Positions 51,781 through 61,019 of a stretch of DNA of 61,852 nucleotides are shown here, piece by piece. The position numbers were made by a program, and so were the translations under genes. Within the stretch, counting starts at the first letter, position 1. Each line of letters begins with the position of its first letter. The notes below the pieces were generated by a model that was not told the origin of the DNA, searched no databases, and was given only the letters and a program-made list of their open reading frames with translations. The DNA is from Xylanibacter ruminicola (GTDB lineage: Bacteria > Bacteroidota > Bacteroidia > Bacteroidales > Bacteroidaceae): assembly GCF_900142525.1 (NCBI RefSeq), contig NZ_FRBD01000023.1, forward strand, positions 1 through 61,852, written 5' to 3'.

Positions 51781-54213
51781 TTAAATATTCGCGATACTCA
51801 TTATGTTTGCAAACACTCCTGCAGCGGTTACTGAGGCTCCAGCACCGTAACCCTGTATCAGCATGGGGTATTCCTTGTAGCGCTCGGTGGTAAGCAGTAC
51901 GATATTGTTTGAGCCTTCCAAACGGTAGAATGGATGGTTGATGTCGACCTCCTTCAGCGCCACATTCGTCTTGCCGTCTTCCATCGTAGCCACAAAGCGC
52001 CAACGCTTTCCTTCAGCTTCCAGCTTCTGGCGGCGGGCCTCAAAGTCGGCATCCAGCTCGGGCAACTTCTTCCAGAAGTCGTCTACGCTACCCTCAAAGT
52101 ATTGGTTGGGCACAAACAGATGCTTCTCTACGTCGGCTTGCTCTACCTGATAGCCTGCCTCGCGGGTCAGGATCACCAGTTTACGAACCACATCGGTTCC
52201 GCTCAGGTCTATACGTGGATCAGGCTCGCTGTAGCCCTGCTCCTTAGCTCGGCGCACCGTCTCGCTGAATGGAACATCGGCAGCAATCTCGTTGAAGATG
52301 AAGTTCAGCGTGCCACTCAGCACAGCCTCAATCTTCAGAATCTTATCGCCCGAGTTGCGCAGGTCGTTAATCGTACCGATAATAGGCAGTCCGGCACCCA
52401 CGTTTGTCTCGTAGCGGAACCACACACCGCGGTTGCGGGCTGTCTTCTTCAGCTTCATGTAGTTATCGTAATCGCTCGATGCAGCAATTTTGTTGGCAGC
52501 AATTACGCTGATGTTATGCTCCAGGAATGTCTGATATAGCGACGCGATATCCTTGCTGGCTGTACAGTCAACAAACACCGAGTTGAATATATTCATTCCC
52601 AGTACCTCGTCGCGCAGGTTCTTGCCCTGAGCCTCAGGTGCTTTCAGCAGTTCGCGATAATTATCAAGGTCGATACCATCGCGGTCGAATACGCCGGCTT
52701 TCGACGAAGCGATACCAACCACATTCAGTTTCAGTCCGTTACGCTGCATCAGCGTCTCGTACTGACTGCGAATCTGCTCTATCAGCTTGCCTCCAACGGT
52801 TCCAACACCGCAGATAAACAGGTTGAGCACTTTGTATTCCGACAGGAAGAATGAGTCGTGCAGCACGTTGAGCGACTTACGCAGGAACTTACCGTCGACA
52901 ACGAACGAGATGTTGGTCTCTGATGCACCTTGGGCGCAAGCAATCACTGAGATACCGCTGCGGCCCAGAGTGCCAAACAACTTACCGGCAATACCAGGTG
53001 TGTGCTTCATGTTCTCGCCTACGATGGCTATAGTGGCTAGTCCACTCTCAGCGTGCATGGGGAACATCGCGCCTTCTTTAATCTCCTTGGAAAACTCGTC
53101 GTTCAGCACCTCAACAGCATCGTTGGCGTCTTCATCGCGCACACCGATAGATGTAGAGTTCTCTGACGAAGCCTGCGACACCATGAATACGCTGATACCC
53201 TTGTTGGCCAGCGTGGTGAAGATGCGGCGGTTCACACCAATCACACCCACCATCGAGAGTCCGGTAACGGTAATCAGTGTGGTGCCTTTAATGCTCGATA
53301 TACCCTTAATAGGCTTCTGGTCGTTCTCAATATGATTCTTAATCAGCGTGCCTGGGTGTTCGGGGTTGAATGTATTCTTTACCTTGATGGGGATATTCTT
53401 TACACATACGGGATAGATGGTAGGGGGGTAGATGACCTTGGCGCCGAAGTTACACAGCTCCATCGCCTCGATGTAACTCAGCTCGTTGATGGTGTAGGCC
53501 GTCTTGATCACACGTGGATCGGCAGTCATAAATCCGTCAACATCGGTCCAAATTTCCAGCACCTCGGCATCCAGCGCTGCAGCTATGATGGCTGCTGTAT
53601 AGTCGCTACCGCCACGTCCCAGGTTTGTTGTTTCGCCGGTATCTTTATCGCGACTGATGAATCCCGGCACCACTGCTACATCGGGCATCTCCTTGAAAGC
53701 CTCGCGAACCAGCTGGTTGGTCAGGTCGGCAGCCAGACGGTGCTTGCCGTTCTTCTTCTCCGTGCGTATAAAGTCGCGGCTGTTCATGCGTTTGCCGCCT
53801 TTTATCATCGTAGCTACGATGTTCGAACTCAGTCGCTCACCGTAACTTACTATTGTATCTTCTGTTTTCTTTGAGAGGTCGTGAATCAGAAATACGCCAT
53901 AATAAATGCTCTTCAACTGGTCGAACAGCTGATCCACCTTATTAAATAAGTCTACGCGCTTTTTATCATCGGTGATGATGGTGTCTATCATCTGGTGATG
54001 TCGTGTCACCATTGCGTCGAATTCCTCGCGCCACTTATCATCACCCTTCAGGGCTAACTGTGAGGTTGATATCAGTTTGTCTGTGATACCGCCCAGCGCA
54101 CTTACTACTACTACGACAGGTTGCGTCCGAGCCTCTGCCTCAACGATTTTTTTCAAGCTAAGAATGCTTTTTACGGAACCTACGGACGTTCCGCCGAATT
54201 TCAATACTTTCAT
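51781..54213 (-). CDS. thrA: Bifunctional aspartate kinase/homoserine dehydrogenase
   Basis: About 810 residues. The ATG at 54213 is chosen because AGGA lies just upstream and MKVLKFGGTSVGS follows; a TTG at 54225 is in frame. Domain order: aspartokinase (1-290), ACT pair (about 310-460) for threonine feedback, then homoserine dehydrogenase (465-810, RYETNVGAGLPIIGT, DLSGTDVVRKLVIL). It makes two steps from aspartate to homoserine. Head of the thr operon. Confidence 0.97.
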   Translation of the reverse strand: MKVLKFGGTSVGSVKSILSLKKIVEAEARTQPVVVVVSALGGITDKLISTSQLALKGDDKWREEFDAMVTRHHQMIDTIITDDKKRVDLFNKVDQLFDQLKSIYYGVFLIHDLSKKTEDTIVSYGERLSSNIVATMIKGGKRMNSRDFIRTEKKNGKHRLAADLTNQLVREAFKEMPDVAVVPGFISRDKDTGETTNLGRGGSDYTAAIIAAALDAEVLEIWTDVDGFMTADPRVIKTAYTINELSYIEAMELCNFGAKVIYPPTIYPVCVKNIPIKVKNTFNPEHPGTLIKNHIENDQKPIKGISSIKGTTLITVTGLSMVGVIGVNRRIFTTLANKGISVFMVSQASSENSTSIGVRDEDANDAVEVLNDEFSKEIKEGAMFPMHAESGLATIAIVGENMKHTPGIAGKLFGTLGRSGISVIACAQGASETNISFVVDGKFLRKSLNVLHDSFFLSEYKVLNLFICGVGTVGGKLIEQIRSQYETLMQRNGLKLNVVGIASSKAGVFDRDGIDLDNYRELLKAPEAQGKNLRDEVLGMNIFNSVFVDCTASKDIASLYQTFLEHNISVIAANKIAASSDYDNYMKLKKTARNRGVWFRYETNVGAGLPIIGTINDLRNSGDKILKIEAVLSGTLNFIFNEIAADVPFSETVRRAKEQGYSEPDPRIDLSGTDVVRKLVILTREAGYQVEQADVEKHLFVPNQYFEGSVDDFWKKLPELDADFEARRQKLEAEGKRWRFVATMEDGKTNVALKEVDINHPFYRLEGSNNIVLLTTERYKEYPMLIQGYGAGASVTAAGVFANIMSIANI

Positions 54214-54281
54214 ATTCCTATGCAATTTATCTTGCCTAAGGCGGTACCCCTAAACAAGCAGGGCTTCATCCACCGGCGCTG

Positions 54282-54313
54282 CAAAGGTAAGTGTTTTTGT
54301 GCAAACGGCCAAA
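54282..54313 (-). promoter_or_regulatory. Promoter of the thr operon
   Basis: Read leftward: TTTG -33 (54310-54313), 20 bases, TACCTTTG -7 (54282-54289). The leader to thrA is about 65 bases. It holds GC-rich arms but I did not find a convincing threonine leader peptide. Confidence 0.65.
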
Positions 54314-54342
54314 TATCTGAAAGGTTTTTTGGCTATTTACTT

Positions 54343-55092
54343 TCATTTTATCATAATTCCCGTATAAATTCTTCCACTTTTGATACCAAGACGGCGTGCA
54401 GAGAAGAATCTTTCGTATTGTTGATAGGTGCAGATGCCAGTTATCTCGATGTTCTCGTGGGGCACACCAGCCTGCTCCAACTGGAGTGCATTAGCCTGCC
54501 ACAGGTCGATATGCCACTTGCCGTTTCGTTTAAACGAAATCTTCTCCATATCGAAATTGGCTTCGCTGAAGGCATCATACACTTCATCGCCTACCTCGAA
54601 CGAGTCGGGGCCTATACTCGGACCAATCACTATCTTCAGGTATTCGGCTTTCGTTCCGTATCGCTCAGCCATCGCCTCAATCGTTTTGCAACCTATGCGG
54701 GCCACCGTTCCTCGCCAGCCAGCGTGTACTGCTGCTATCGCGCACGCGCGTGTATCATAGATAAGTATAGGCACGCAGTCGGCTGTCGATACGCCGATAC
54801 ATGTTTCTGGCAGAGTAGTCATCAGGGCGTCGATACCATCAAATTTATCGCCCAGGTTTTCTTCGGTTACCTCGGCTATCTCTGTGCCATGTACTTGTAG
54901 GGGCAGTATCAGGCGTTCTTTCGGGATGTCCAGCAACAAGTCACTTAGTATTGCTCGGCATAAAGATACTTTCTCGGGGTTGTCGCCTGTATAGTCTGTA
55001 ATGTTAAACCCGTCGTAGGGCTTGGTTGCATCTTCGCACGCACGTGGGGTAGAAAATGCATATACTTTTTCGTCTATGTTATATTGTACCAT
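54343..55092 (-). CDS. pgeF: PgeF/YfiH-family protein (multicopper polyphenol oxidase fold)
   Basis: A 249-residue cytosolic protein. VSTADCVPILIYD and AVHAGWRGTVARI hold the conserved Cys/His metal site of the family. Members act as purine nucleoside phosphorylase/deaminase-type enzymes or edit peptidoglycan precursors (removing L-Ser mistakes). It stands alone with its own leftward TACCTTTG-like -7 box (55096-55103). Confidence 0.92.
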   Translation of the reverse strand: MVQYNIDEKVYAFSTPRACEDATKPYDGFNITDYTGDNPEKVSLCRAILSDLLLDIPKERLILPLQVHGTEIAEVTEENLGDKFDGIDALMTTLPETCIGVSTADCVPILIYDTRACAIAAVHAGWRGTVARIGCKTIEAMAERYGTKAEYLKIVIGPSIGPDSFEVGDEVYDAFSEANFDMEKISFKRNGKWHIDLWQANALQLEQAGVPHENIEITGICTYQQYERFFSARRLGIKSGRIYTGIMIK

Positions 55093-55366
55093 ACTGCAAA
55101 GGTATTGTTTTTATTTGTAAAAGCGCATTTAATCGGCGTTTTTTCTATATTTTAAACGTTTGGGTTATGAAGGTTGATATGCGTCAATTGGTTTGATGTG
55201 TATCAATAAAAGAGTTGTGTTCGTACACAATTCTTCAAAAAGTCTTGTTTGGGTCAAAAAATCGCCGTACCTTCGCATCGTCAAAAGACATAAAGGATAA
55301 CGTTTTAAAGTTTAAAGTAGGTCGACCATAAGGGTTGTCCGAGTAAAGAAAAGAAAGGGTAAAAAG

Positions 55367-55729
55367 ATGAAAAAGATGATTTTGACACTGGTAGCAATGC
55401 TGAGTATGACAACTGCATTTGCAGAAGGCGAGACCGCAACCGTAGTAAGCAATGTAGAGGCTTATGACATGAATATCAATATGGATAAGCTCTCACGTGC
55501 TTTGAATCTGGCCAACGACCAGAAGGAGGTTGTAGAGAACATCCAGAACACATTTGCAGCCGAGATGAATTTCGCTGCACAGTATGGCGACAACGACCGC
55601 ACCTCAATGGTTAAGCGTGCCATCGAGAATGATGTAAAGTGGATGCGTTATGTACTCAATGATGATCAGATGCGCAAGTATCTAGTTTTGCTCAACACTA
55701 CCATCAATAACCGTGGTTTGAACAAATAA
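55367..55729 (+). CDS. Small exported helical protein
   Basis: 120 residues with a signal peptide (TTAFAEGE). The mature part is mostly helical (MDKLSRALNLANDQKEVVENIQNTF). A promoter with TACCTTCG -7 (55268-55275) and CTTG -33 leaves a 95-base leader. A terminator follows. I know no named function; similar short proteins occur in Bacteroidales envelopes. Confidence 0.75.
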   Translation: MKKMILTLVAMLSMTTAFAEGETATVVSNVEAYDMNINMDKLSRALNLANDQKEVVENIQNTFAAEMNFAAQYGDNDRTSMVKRAIENDVKWMRYVLNDDQMRKYLVLLNTTINNRGLNK

Positions 55730-55754
55730 ATACGTTAGTTTTATTGGTTGTTTT

Positions 55755-55791
55755 ATCCCCTGCTTGACTCATCAGGCAGGGGATTTTTGTT
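55755..55791 (+). terminator. Terminator after the 120-residue gene
   Basis: ATCCCCTGC/GCAGGGGAT 9-bp arms (55755-55763/55776-55784) and a TTTTTGTTTTT tail. Confidence 0.9.
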
Positions 55792-55852
55792 TTTAGTTTG
55801 TGTCAATTTCACAAAAATGTTGTGCCAATTTAGCAAAACAGGTATTTTTGCA

Positions 55853-55882
55853 TTGCCCATTCTGAATTATTGCTTATATTTG
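55853..55882 (+). promoter_or_regulatory. Promoter of the double-glycine peptide unit
   Basis: TTG (55853-55855) and TATATTTG (55875-55882) lie 19 bases apart. Confidence 0.6.
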
Positions 55883-55918
55883 CACCCAGATTAATCAAAC
55901 AATTTAAAATTTATAAAT

Positions 55919-56056
55919 ATGAAAGAAAACAAAAACAAAAAGAATGAAGAGCAGCTCCAGGACGAGCAGCTAAGTGAAGTGAATGGTGGCGGTAGTCATC
56001 GTGGTGAAACAAATCAAGGTGAAGGCTCTTCAGATGATAAGACTGTTTTTATTTAA
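55919..56056 (+). CDS. Double-glycine leader peptide (putative secreted peptide or RiPP precursor)
   Basis: Forty-five residues. A charged Lys/Asn leader runs to LQDEQLSEVNGGG: the pattern ExL-x-xV-x-GG at residues 16-24 is the cleavage motif recognised by peptidase-containing ABC exporters. The core after GG is short and polar (SHRGETNQGEGSSDDKTVFI). It has its own promoter and is coupled to the next micro-gene by one base. No exporter or modifying enzyme lies nearby. A signalling or bacteriocin-like role is inference. Confidence 0.65.
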   Translation: MKENKNKKNEEQLQDEQLSEVNGGGSHRGETNQGEGSSDDKTVFI

Positions 56057-56057
56057 T

Positions 56058-56198
56058 ATGAAGAAGATTGCTGTACAGTATAAGTATTCATCGATCGAAG
56101 ATATGAATACTAATATGTTCGAGCCGATGTTGGAATCAGGTATAGCCCAGGAAAGGGTCGACAAAGTACGTGAATTATTAGAAACATTACATTCCTAA
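56058..56198 (+). CDS. 46-residue micro-protein coupled to the double-glycine peptide
   Basis: MKKIAVQYKYSSIEDM then a helical stretch (GIAQERVDKVRELLETLHS). There is no signal peptide and no GG motif. The ATG follows the previous stop by one base, so the two are almost surely cotranslated. It could be an immunity, chaperone or second peptide; function unknown. Confidence 0.6.
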   Translation: MKKIAVQYKYSSIEDMNTNMFEPMLESGIAQERVDKVRELLETLHS

Positions 56199-56237
56199 AA
56201 TTACAATTATTAGAAAACATTCTAAATCTTACTTAAT

Positions 56238-57152
56238 ATGAAAAAGAACCTAAAAACTCTCGCAGCCCTGGCGTGCTGCATAATAACTACAACGGTGTTT
56301 ACTGCATGTAACGATGTTGACGACAATCCCGTCTCGCCTATAGCAGATGGAATTATTATCAACGGGAAGAACTTTCCTGATCCCGGCTTCCGTAGTTTCC
56401 TTCTTGGTCAAGACTATGGAGAAGATTGTGTACTGACCGAAGCAGAAATCAAGAACATAACCCAAATAGATGTATCTTATAGCTTTATCGAAAGTCTGAA
56501 AGGTATTGAGTATTTCACTGCTTTGAAAAGACTGGATTGTGAGGATTGCGAACTAACCGAACTCGACCTCTCGAAGAATACTGCATTAACATTTCTAGAT
56601 TGCTGTGACAATAATCTTACATCGCTCAATGTGTCTAACAACGCATTGCTCGATAGTCTGGATTGTTGTTATAATAATCTAACCGAACTCAACGTTTCAA
56701 AAAATACAGCATTACGAGGACTGCTTTGTTATGAAAATGAATTGACTTCGCTCGACCTTACGAAGAATACAGCATTAGAGGAACTGGATTTTGAGTTCAA
56801 TAACATTACTTCGATCGACCTTTCAAATAATGTAGCTCTGAAAATTCTGTATTGCGCCGGAAATGGAATCACATCGCTCGACGTCTCTAAGTGCACGGCA
56901 TTAGAAATGCTACAATGCGGTCCCAACAAGATAAGTGGACAGAATATGGACGACCTGATAGGCGGTCTGCCACAGAACACCACTTCTACTTTATACAAAT
57001 TCAATGTTATCGATACCAGTTATACTAAATTTACGGAGGAGAATGTTTGCACTAAGAGTCAGGTTGCCGCACTCAAGGCCAAGGGCTGGAACCCGATGCA
57101 ATGGGATGACGACGAATACAAGTGGGTAGACTACCCCGGCAGCGACGATTAA
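56238..57152 (+). CDS. Leucine-rich-repeat surface lipoprotein
   Basis: 304 residues. Lipobox FTAC with Cys24. Six or more repeats of about 21 residues (LDCxxNxLTxLDLSKNTAL) run from about residue 90 to 240; the cap part has LTEAEIKNITQIDVSYS. Such proteins bind host or other proteins at the cell surface. It starts 39 bases after the micro-protein and ends at a strong terminator, so it may be in the same unit as the double-glycine peptide. Confidence 0.85.
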   Translation: MKKNLKTLAALACCIITTTVFTACNDVDDNPVSPIADGIIINGKNFPDPGFRSFLLGQDYGEDCVLTEAEIKNITQIDVSYSFIESLKGIEYFTALKRLDCEDCELTELDLSKNTALTFLDCCDNNLTSLNVSNNALLDSLDCCYNNLTELNVSKNTALRGLLCYENELTSLDLTKNTALEELDFEFNNITSIDLSNNVALKILYCAGNGITSLDVSKCTALEMLQCGPNKISGQNMDDLIGGLPQNTTSTLYKFNVIDTSYTKFTEENVCTKSQVAALKAKGWNPMQWDDDEYKWVDYPGSDD

Positions 57153-57310
57153 CCCCCAAGATTGCTATGAGGCCACCCAGAATTGGAGAGTCCATTAAGA
57201 ACTAATTTCATCAGATGAACTTTGGTACTTATAAACAGGGCAATTCTTTGAAGGGACGCAAGAAAGGAGACGCTTGCCTAAGCAAGAATCTATTGGTTCT
57301 TATTTAGGTA

Positions 57311-57350
57311 CATTAGTGTCCCATTTTAACGGGACACTAATGATATTTTT
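57311..57350 (+). terminator. Strong terminator of the LRR unit
   Basis: A perfect 12-bp stem, CATTAGTGTCCC/GGGACACTAATG (57311-57322/57331-57342), loop ATTTTAAC, then ATATTTTTT. The 160 bases between the LRR stop and this hairpin hold no frame I can support. Confidence 0.95.
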
Positions 57351-57387
57351 TCTCAATTCGATGAGAAAAATGAAGAAAAAAAGGTGT

Positions 57388-57624
57388 TCAGAAGATAATC
57401 TGAGCACATAGTCTATCTTCCCTTATTACTTTTGGTGCAGCCTTTCCCGCCAGCACCAAAATCTTCTTTCCATTGCGGTAAACATGTAGCTGGCGAGAAC
57501 GAACTACTGCAGTAATTTCTGGATCATTTTGCATCGCCAACCAAAGCTGATGATACATGCCATCCTCTTCGAATAGCTTCTTCTGCAAGTGTGAACACAT
57601 GTTGGCAGTATCGACGTCAACCAT
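57388..57624 (-). CDS. Short uncharacterised protein, possibly truncated
   Basis: 78 residues with a basic middle (RSRQLHVYRNGKKILVLAGKAAPKVIRED) and no signal peptide. It looks like the N-terminal part of a longer protein cut by a stop; its tail (LCAQIIF) has no domain feel. I cannot name it. It may be a remnant. Confidence 0.45.
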   Translation of the reverse strand: MVDVDTANMCSHLQKKLFEEDGMYHQLWLAMQNDPEITAVVRSRQLHVYRNGKKILVLAGKAAPKVIREDRLCAQIIF

Positions 57625-57653
57625 ACTTAACTAACATCTAAATAATTGGAATT

Positions 57654-58091
57654 CTAATCGTTAATTACATAATCAAGCTTATTCGCATCGGTACTGCATT
57701 TCAAAGCAAAAGGAGAATTATTTTTAGAAACATAAATTTCTAATAATCTTGAAAAATCACTCTTCTCATTAAATATTTCTATCGAAACCTTATCAGATTT
57801 TTTAAATGGTCCACAAATTACCTCATCTTCAATTTGATGCTTCTTCGTAGATGGATAGGAATAATTAATAGTATTTGTTATAGGTCTATTGGTAGATGAT
57901 ATCGAAGAAACATACTTAATGTCGTAAATACAAAAATGTGCATGTCCATTTATAATACCATTGGTGAGCCAATGGTATTTTACATAGTATTCAACATTAT
58001 TACCAGGATTATCATTCATATCAGAGTCATTTTTACTACAACTCATTATCGATAATAATGAAGCAATTGTTAGGAATATAATTTTTCTCAT
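57654..58091 (-). CDS. Uncharacterised lipoprotein
   Basis: About 145 residues from the Met at 58091 (lipobox SIMSC, Cys18). The mature part is beta-rich and polar (YYVKYHWLTNGIINGHAHFCIYD). No family recognised. The DNA is more AT-rich than its neighbours, which may point to recent arrival. Its TonB-type or surface role is unknown. Confidence 0.65.
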   Translation of the reverse strand: MRKIIFLTIASLLSIMSCSKNDSDMNDNPGNNVEYYVKYHWLTNGIINGHAHFCIYDIKYVSSISSTNRPITNTINYSYPSTKKHQIEDEVICGPFKKSDKVSIEIFNEKSDFSRLLEIYVSKNNSPFALKCSTDANKLDYVIND

Positions 58092-58245
58092 AAATAACAA
58101 ATTAAAAAAGCGTCACAAAACAAATCATTAGTATTATACCTGGGCAAAGATAGTAAAAATAGAGCAGACAGAGAAGTTTTTTGCCAAATATTCAGTAATT
58201 TTTAGAATTTTATTTCGTACCTTTGCACCCCCAAAAGAAAGAATA

Positions 58246-58584
58246 ATGACATTACGCGACCTCATAAACTCCGTAGACTCCGAGCAGTATAGCGACAATC
58301 CGCTATACCAGAAGCTACGTACCACAAAGCCCGAATACGGCTATATCCAACGTATTCAGGTAAAAGAGCAGGATGGCCAGCTCGTAATTACCAACGCCCA
58401 CGTTGGTTCCCTGGGCGACATTCTCACATATGTAATTGAAGTCGCACCTGAGCTGAACATCTCAAAGGTCCAGCTCTTGGACGCTATCCTGCAGGAAATG
58501 TCAAAAGGCGGCTTCTCCGAAGATGAAGAGTCCGCCTTTTGGGATGATTTCGATAATCTGCAAAAAGCCAAGATTATCCGATAA
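58246..58584 (+). CDS. Small acidic cytosolic protein of unknown function
   Basis: 112 residues without a signal peptide: LRDLINSVDSEQYSD at the start, IQRIQVKEQDGQLVITNAHVG in the middle, and an acidic C-terminus (EDEESAFWDDFDNLQ). A TACCTTTG -7 box lies at 58217-58224. It converges on the carbonic anhydrase gene with a 2-base gap between stops. I do not recognise the fold. Confidence 0.6.
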   Translation: MTLRDLINSVDSEQYSDNPLYQKLRTTKPEYGYIQRIQVKEQDGQLVITNAHVGSLGDILTYVIEVAPELNISKVQLLDAILQEMSKGGFSEDEESAFWDDFDNLQKAKIIR

Positions 58585-58586
58585 TT

Positions 58587-59135
58587 CTATTTTATTTCTT
58601 CTAAGGCTCCTGTCTCTGAATCGATAATGAAGCCACGAACCATAATATCTTTGGGGACAAGTGGATGAGTTCTGATGGTTTCAACTGTCTTACGGACTGA
58701 CTCGGGCGTATCTTTGAATCCTTCAAGCCAGTGATTTAAGTCGATGCCGCACTTGCGGATAGTATCGAGTGTTGCATCAGTAACGCCACGGGCTATCATC
58801 TCATGATGGAAGTGGTCATAACTCATGTGGCAGGCACCACAATGCGAGTGAGCCACCACCATGATTTCCTCGACACCAAGTTCATAAATAGCCACAATCA
58901 GGCTACGCATGGCAGAATCAAACGCAGAAATAACTAAACCTCCTGCATTCTTGATGATTTTGGCATCTCCATTCTTCAATCCCAAAGCTGCTGGAAGAAG
59001 CTCTGTCAAGCGGGTGTCCATACATGACAATACCGCCAGTTTCTTATCTGGATACTTGCTGGTTAGATACTTCTCGTAGCCTTTCTGTTCAACAAAAGTT
59101 TTGTTGTAAGCAATAATCTGGTCAATCATAAGCAT
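58587..59135 (-). CDS. Beta-class carbonic anhydrase
   Basis: 182 residues. Zinc ligands Cys38 (in SCMDTR), His96 and Cys99 (in AHSHCGAC), plus the Asp40/Arg42 pair, fit the beta class. It interconverts CO2 and bicarbonate for carboxylation. The Met at 59129 (MIDQ) is a second possible start. Confidence 0.93.
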   Translation of the reverse strand: MLMIDQIIAYNKTFVEQKGYEKYLTSKYPDKKLAVLSCMDTRLTELLPAALGLKNGDAKIIKNAGGLVISAFDSAMRSLIVAIYELGVEEIMVVAHSHCGACHMSYDHFHHEMIARGVTDATLDTIRKCGIDLNHWLEGFKDTPESVRKTVETIRTHPLVPKDIMVRGFIIDSETGALEEIK

Positions 59136-59142
59136 TATATTT

Positions 59143-59265
59143 TTATTCCTTAAATTTCCCTTTCATCCAAAGCTTCCAGTACTTCCATCCGCCTGTTGTC
59201 CACAGAGCCAGGAAGATAAGCACAGGTTGGAAGAACAATCGAATAAGTCGGGCCTGATTACTCTT
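59143..59265 (-). other. Unannotated membrane-segment frame between two genes
   Basis: After a TAG at 59266-59268 the frame reads about 40 codons without an ATG start: KSNQARLIRLFFQPVLIF then LALWTTGGWKYWKLWMKGKFKE. It has one hydrophobic helix and a basic tail, and ends 8 bases above the carbonic anhydrase start. It may be a small membrane protein with a TTG start or the remnant of one. Confidence 0.3.
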
Positions 59266-59725
59266 CTACCTCACAGTGCAGGAATCCCATTTCCTTGGCC
59301 TTCTCCTGATTCATCAGGAAATAGATAGCCTCGCCTTCGTTGCAGAGTTCGCCCTTCGAATTAGTTATCTCCGCATTGATATATACCAGATTGCGTACTT
59401 GCTTCGATACTTTTGCCCGAATGGTCAGCTCTGGTTCAGTAGTCGGAATGGCTTTCTTGAACTTCACATTCAGCTGGACGGTATAGCCGCTGGTCTGCAG
59501 TTTGCGGGTGACCACCCATCCGCACACTTCATCAATCAATGTACTCAGAATGCCGCCGTGCATAGTGTTTACCCAGCCTTGATAATTGTGCTGGGGATTC
59601 CATTTACTTACAATATAGTCGCCATCCTCATAGAACTCCAAATGAAGTCCGATGGGATTGTCAGGACAACAGCCAAAGCAGTTGTACTCAGGATGGTTGC
59701 GCCAAGGATTAATAATCTTCTTCAT
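59258..59725 (-). CDS. PaaI-family acyl-CoA thioesterase (hot-dog fold)
   Basis: 155 residues. NTMHGGILSTLIDEVCGWVV is the hot-dog helix with the catalytic Gly/Asp face. The N-terminal stretch NCFGCCPDNPIGLHL is Cys-rich. Substrate likely a thioester, unknown which. The start overlaps the HAD gene's end by 4 bp, so they are coupled. Confidence 0.88.
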   Translation of the reverse strand: MKKIINPWRNHPEYNCFGCCPDNPIGLHLEFYEDGDYIVSKWNPQHNYQGWVNTMHGGILSTLIDEVCGWVVTRKLQTSGYTVQLNVKFKKAIPTTEPELTIRAKVSKQVRNLVYINAEITNSKGELCNEGEAIYFLMNQEKAKEMGFLHCEVEE

Positions 59726-60387
59726 ATTCTATAATTTACAATTTTTAGAAGATCCTCGATTCTGTCAATAATGAATTCGGGTCTTGCTTCTTTTAGTTCT
59801 TCCTCTGTTCCATTTCCCCAAGTCACGCCACATGTCTTAGCCCCAGCATTGGCTCCCATCATGATATCTACCGCCATATCACCCACAACAAGTGTTTCGC
59901 TGGCATCAAAGTGCATCGCTGCCAGCGTTTTCAGTACTGGCTCAGGCTTGGGCTTTGCCTCCTTTACATCATCAGCACCAAGCAGTAGCGATATGTAATC
60001 AGCTATCCCCATGTTGTGAGTCAACTCTGTTAGAGAATTGCGAGAGCGAGAAGAAGCGATGGTGAGCACTATTCCTTTCTGATGCAATGCGGCTAATGTG
60101 TCAACTACTCCAGGAAACGCCTGTGGCTGTATCTTCTTGAGGTTCTCATTGAATATGCGTCTGTAAGTTTCTGAACAACGAGTTATCAGCTCTTCCTGAA
60201 TATTAGGGAATAAGGTTTTGAAGCAACCTGCCAATGGCAGACCAATTACAGAAGCACACTCATCTTCATTGCGATACGGCAGCTGATGCTCTGCTATAGT
60301 CATCTGCATGGTGGTTACGATGTTTCGTCGTGTATCGCCCAGTGTACCGTCAAAGTCGAATATTATCAGTTTTATTTTGTTTGGCAT
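59722..60387 (-). CDS. HAD-family phosphatase (phosphoglycolate phosphatase-like)
   Basis: 221 residues. DFDGTLGDT gives nucleophile and acid Asp; Lys in KPKPEPVLKTL; motif VVGDMAVDIMMGANAGA. Cap domain of four helices. It could clear phosphoglycolate or similar small phosphates. A minus -7 box (TATTTTTG, 60496-60503) lies upstream, divergent from the esterase gene. Confidence 0.9.
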   Translation of the reverse strand: MPNKIKLIIFDFDGTLGDTRRNIVTTMQMTIAEHQLPYRNEDECASVIGLPLAGCFKTLFPNIQEELITRCSETYRRIFNENLKKIQPQAFPGVVDTLAALHQKGIVLTIASSRSRNSLTELTHNMGIADYISLLLGADDVKEAKPKPEPVLKTLAAMHFDASETLVVGDMAVDIMMGANAGAKTCGVTWGNGTEEELKEARPEFIIDRIEDLLKIVNYRI

Positions 60388-60555
60388 ATATCTAAAATTC
60401 TAAATTCACTTAATTCTATCGGCAAAAACAGTGCAAACCGAAAGCAGAAAGCTCGCTTTATGCTGAGGTGCTGTCTGTTTTCGCAATTTTTTATTGCAAA
60501 AATAGCGATTTCCCGACAATTATCATTATATTTGTCCCCAATTTTAGGATAGTTT

Positions 60556-61019
60556 ATGAAGAAAGGTAGTATTATAACTGCAATCACTGTTCTGCTAGTG
60601 CCGATGATGGCTATGGCGCAAAAACAGTATTTCCTGCCAACGGGTAGTGCAGATATGTCAGAAAATGATAAACCGATGATTGAGGTTTATCTGCCTCGTC
60701 AGGATGTTGCAAATGGTTGTGCCGTAGTGCTCTGCCCAGGCGGTGCTATGCGTTGGTTGTCGTGGGATAGCGACGTGGTAAAGATGGCTCAGTTCCTGAA
60801 CGAACGTGGTATTGCTGCCATAGGTCTGCGTTATCATCTTAATAAAGGCTACGGACAGATGCCCAAGGATGTAAAAATGCTGGCGCAAACGCCGAGCTAC
60901 ACATGTATGGCGATGGCAAAGGCCCGTACGAGCTCATGCCTCAAACTGGCGAAACAACCACAGAAACATGGAGCACCCAGCTGATTCAATGGCTGAAAGC
61001 GAAAGGGTTTTATAAACAA
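60556..61019 (+). pseudogene. Secreted alpha/beta-hydrolase (esterase) with internal deletion
   Basis: The N-terminal part (signal MAMAQKQYF, then VVLCPGGAMRWLSWDSD...IGLRYHLNKGYGQMPKDVKML in part) is intact to about 60885. The reading then changes frame at a junction near 60884-60893 and goes into MYGDGKGPYELMPQTG, the C-terminal tail of the same kind of esterase. The middle, with the catalytic Ser and Asp, is gone (about 150 codons). It is probably inactive. Its last codons run without a stop into the phosphatase frame at 61020. Confidence 0.75.

Noticed and set aside
54226..54281. A threonine leader peptide attenuator
   Set aside because: I could not find a Thr/Ile-rich short frame followed by competing hairpins.
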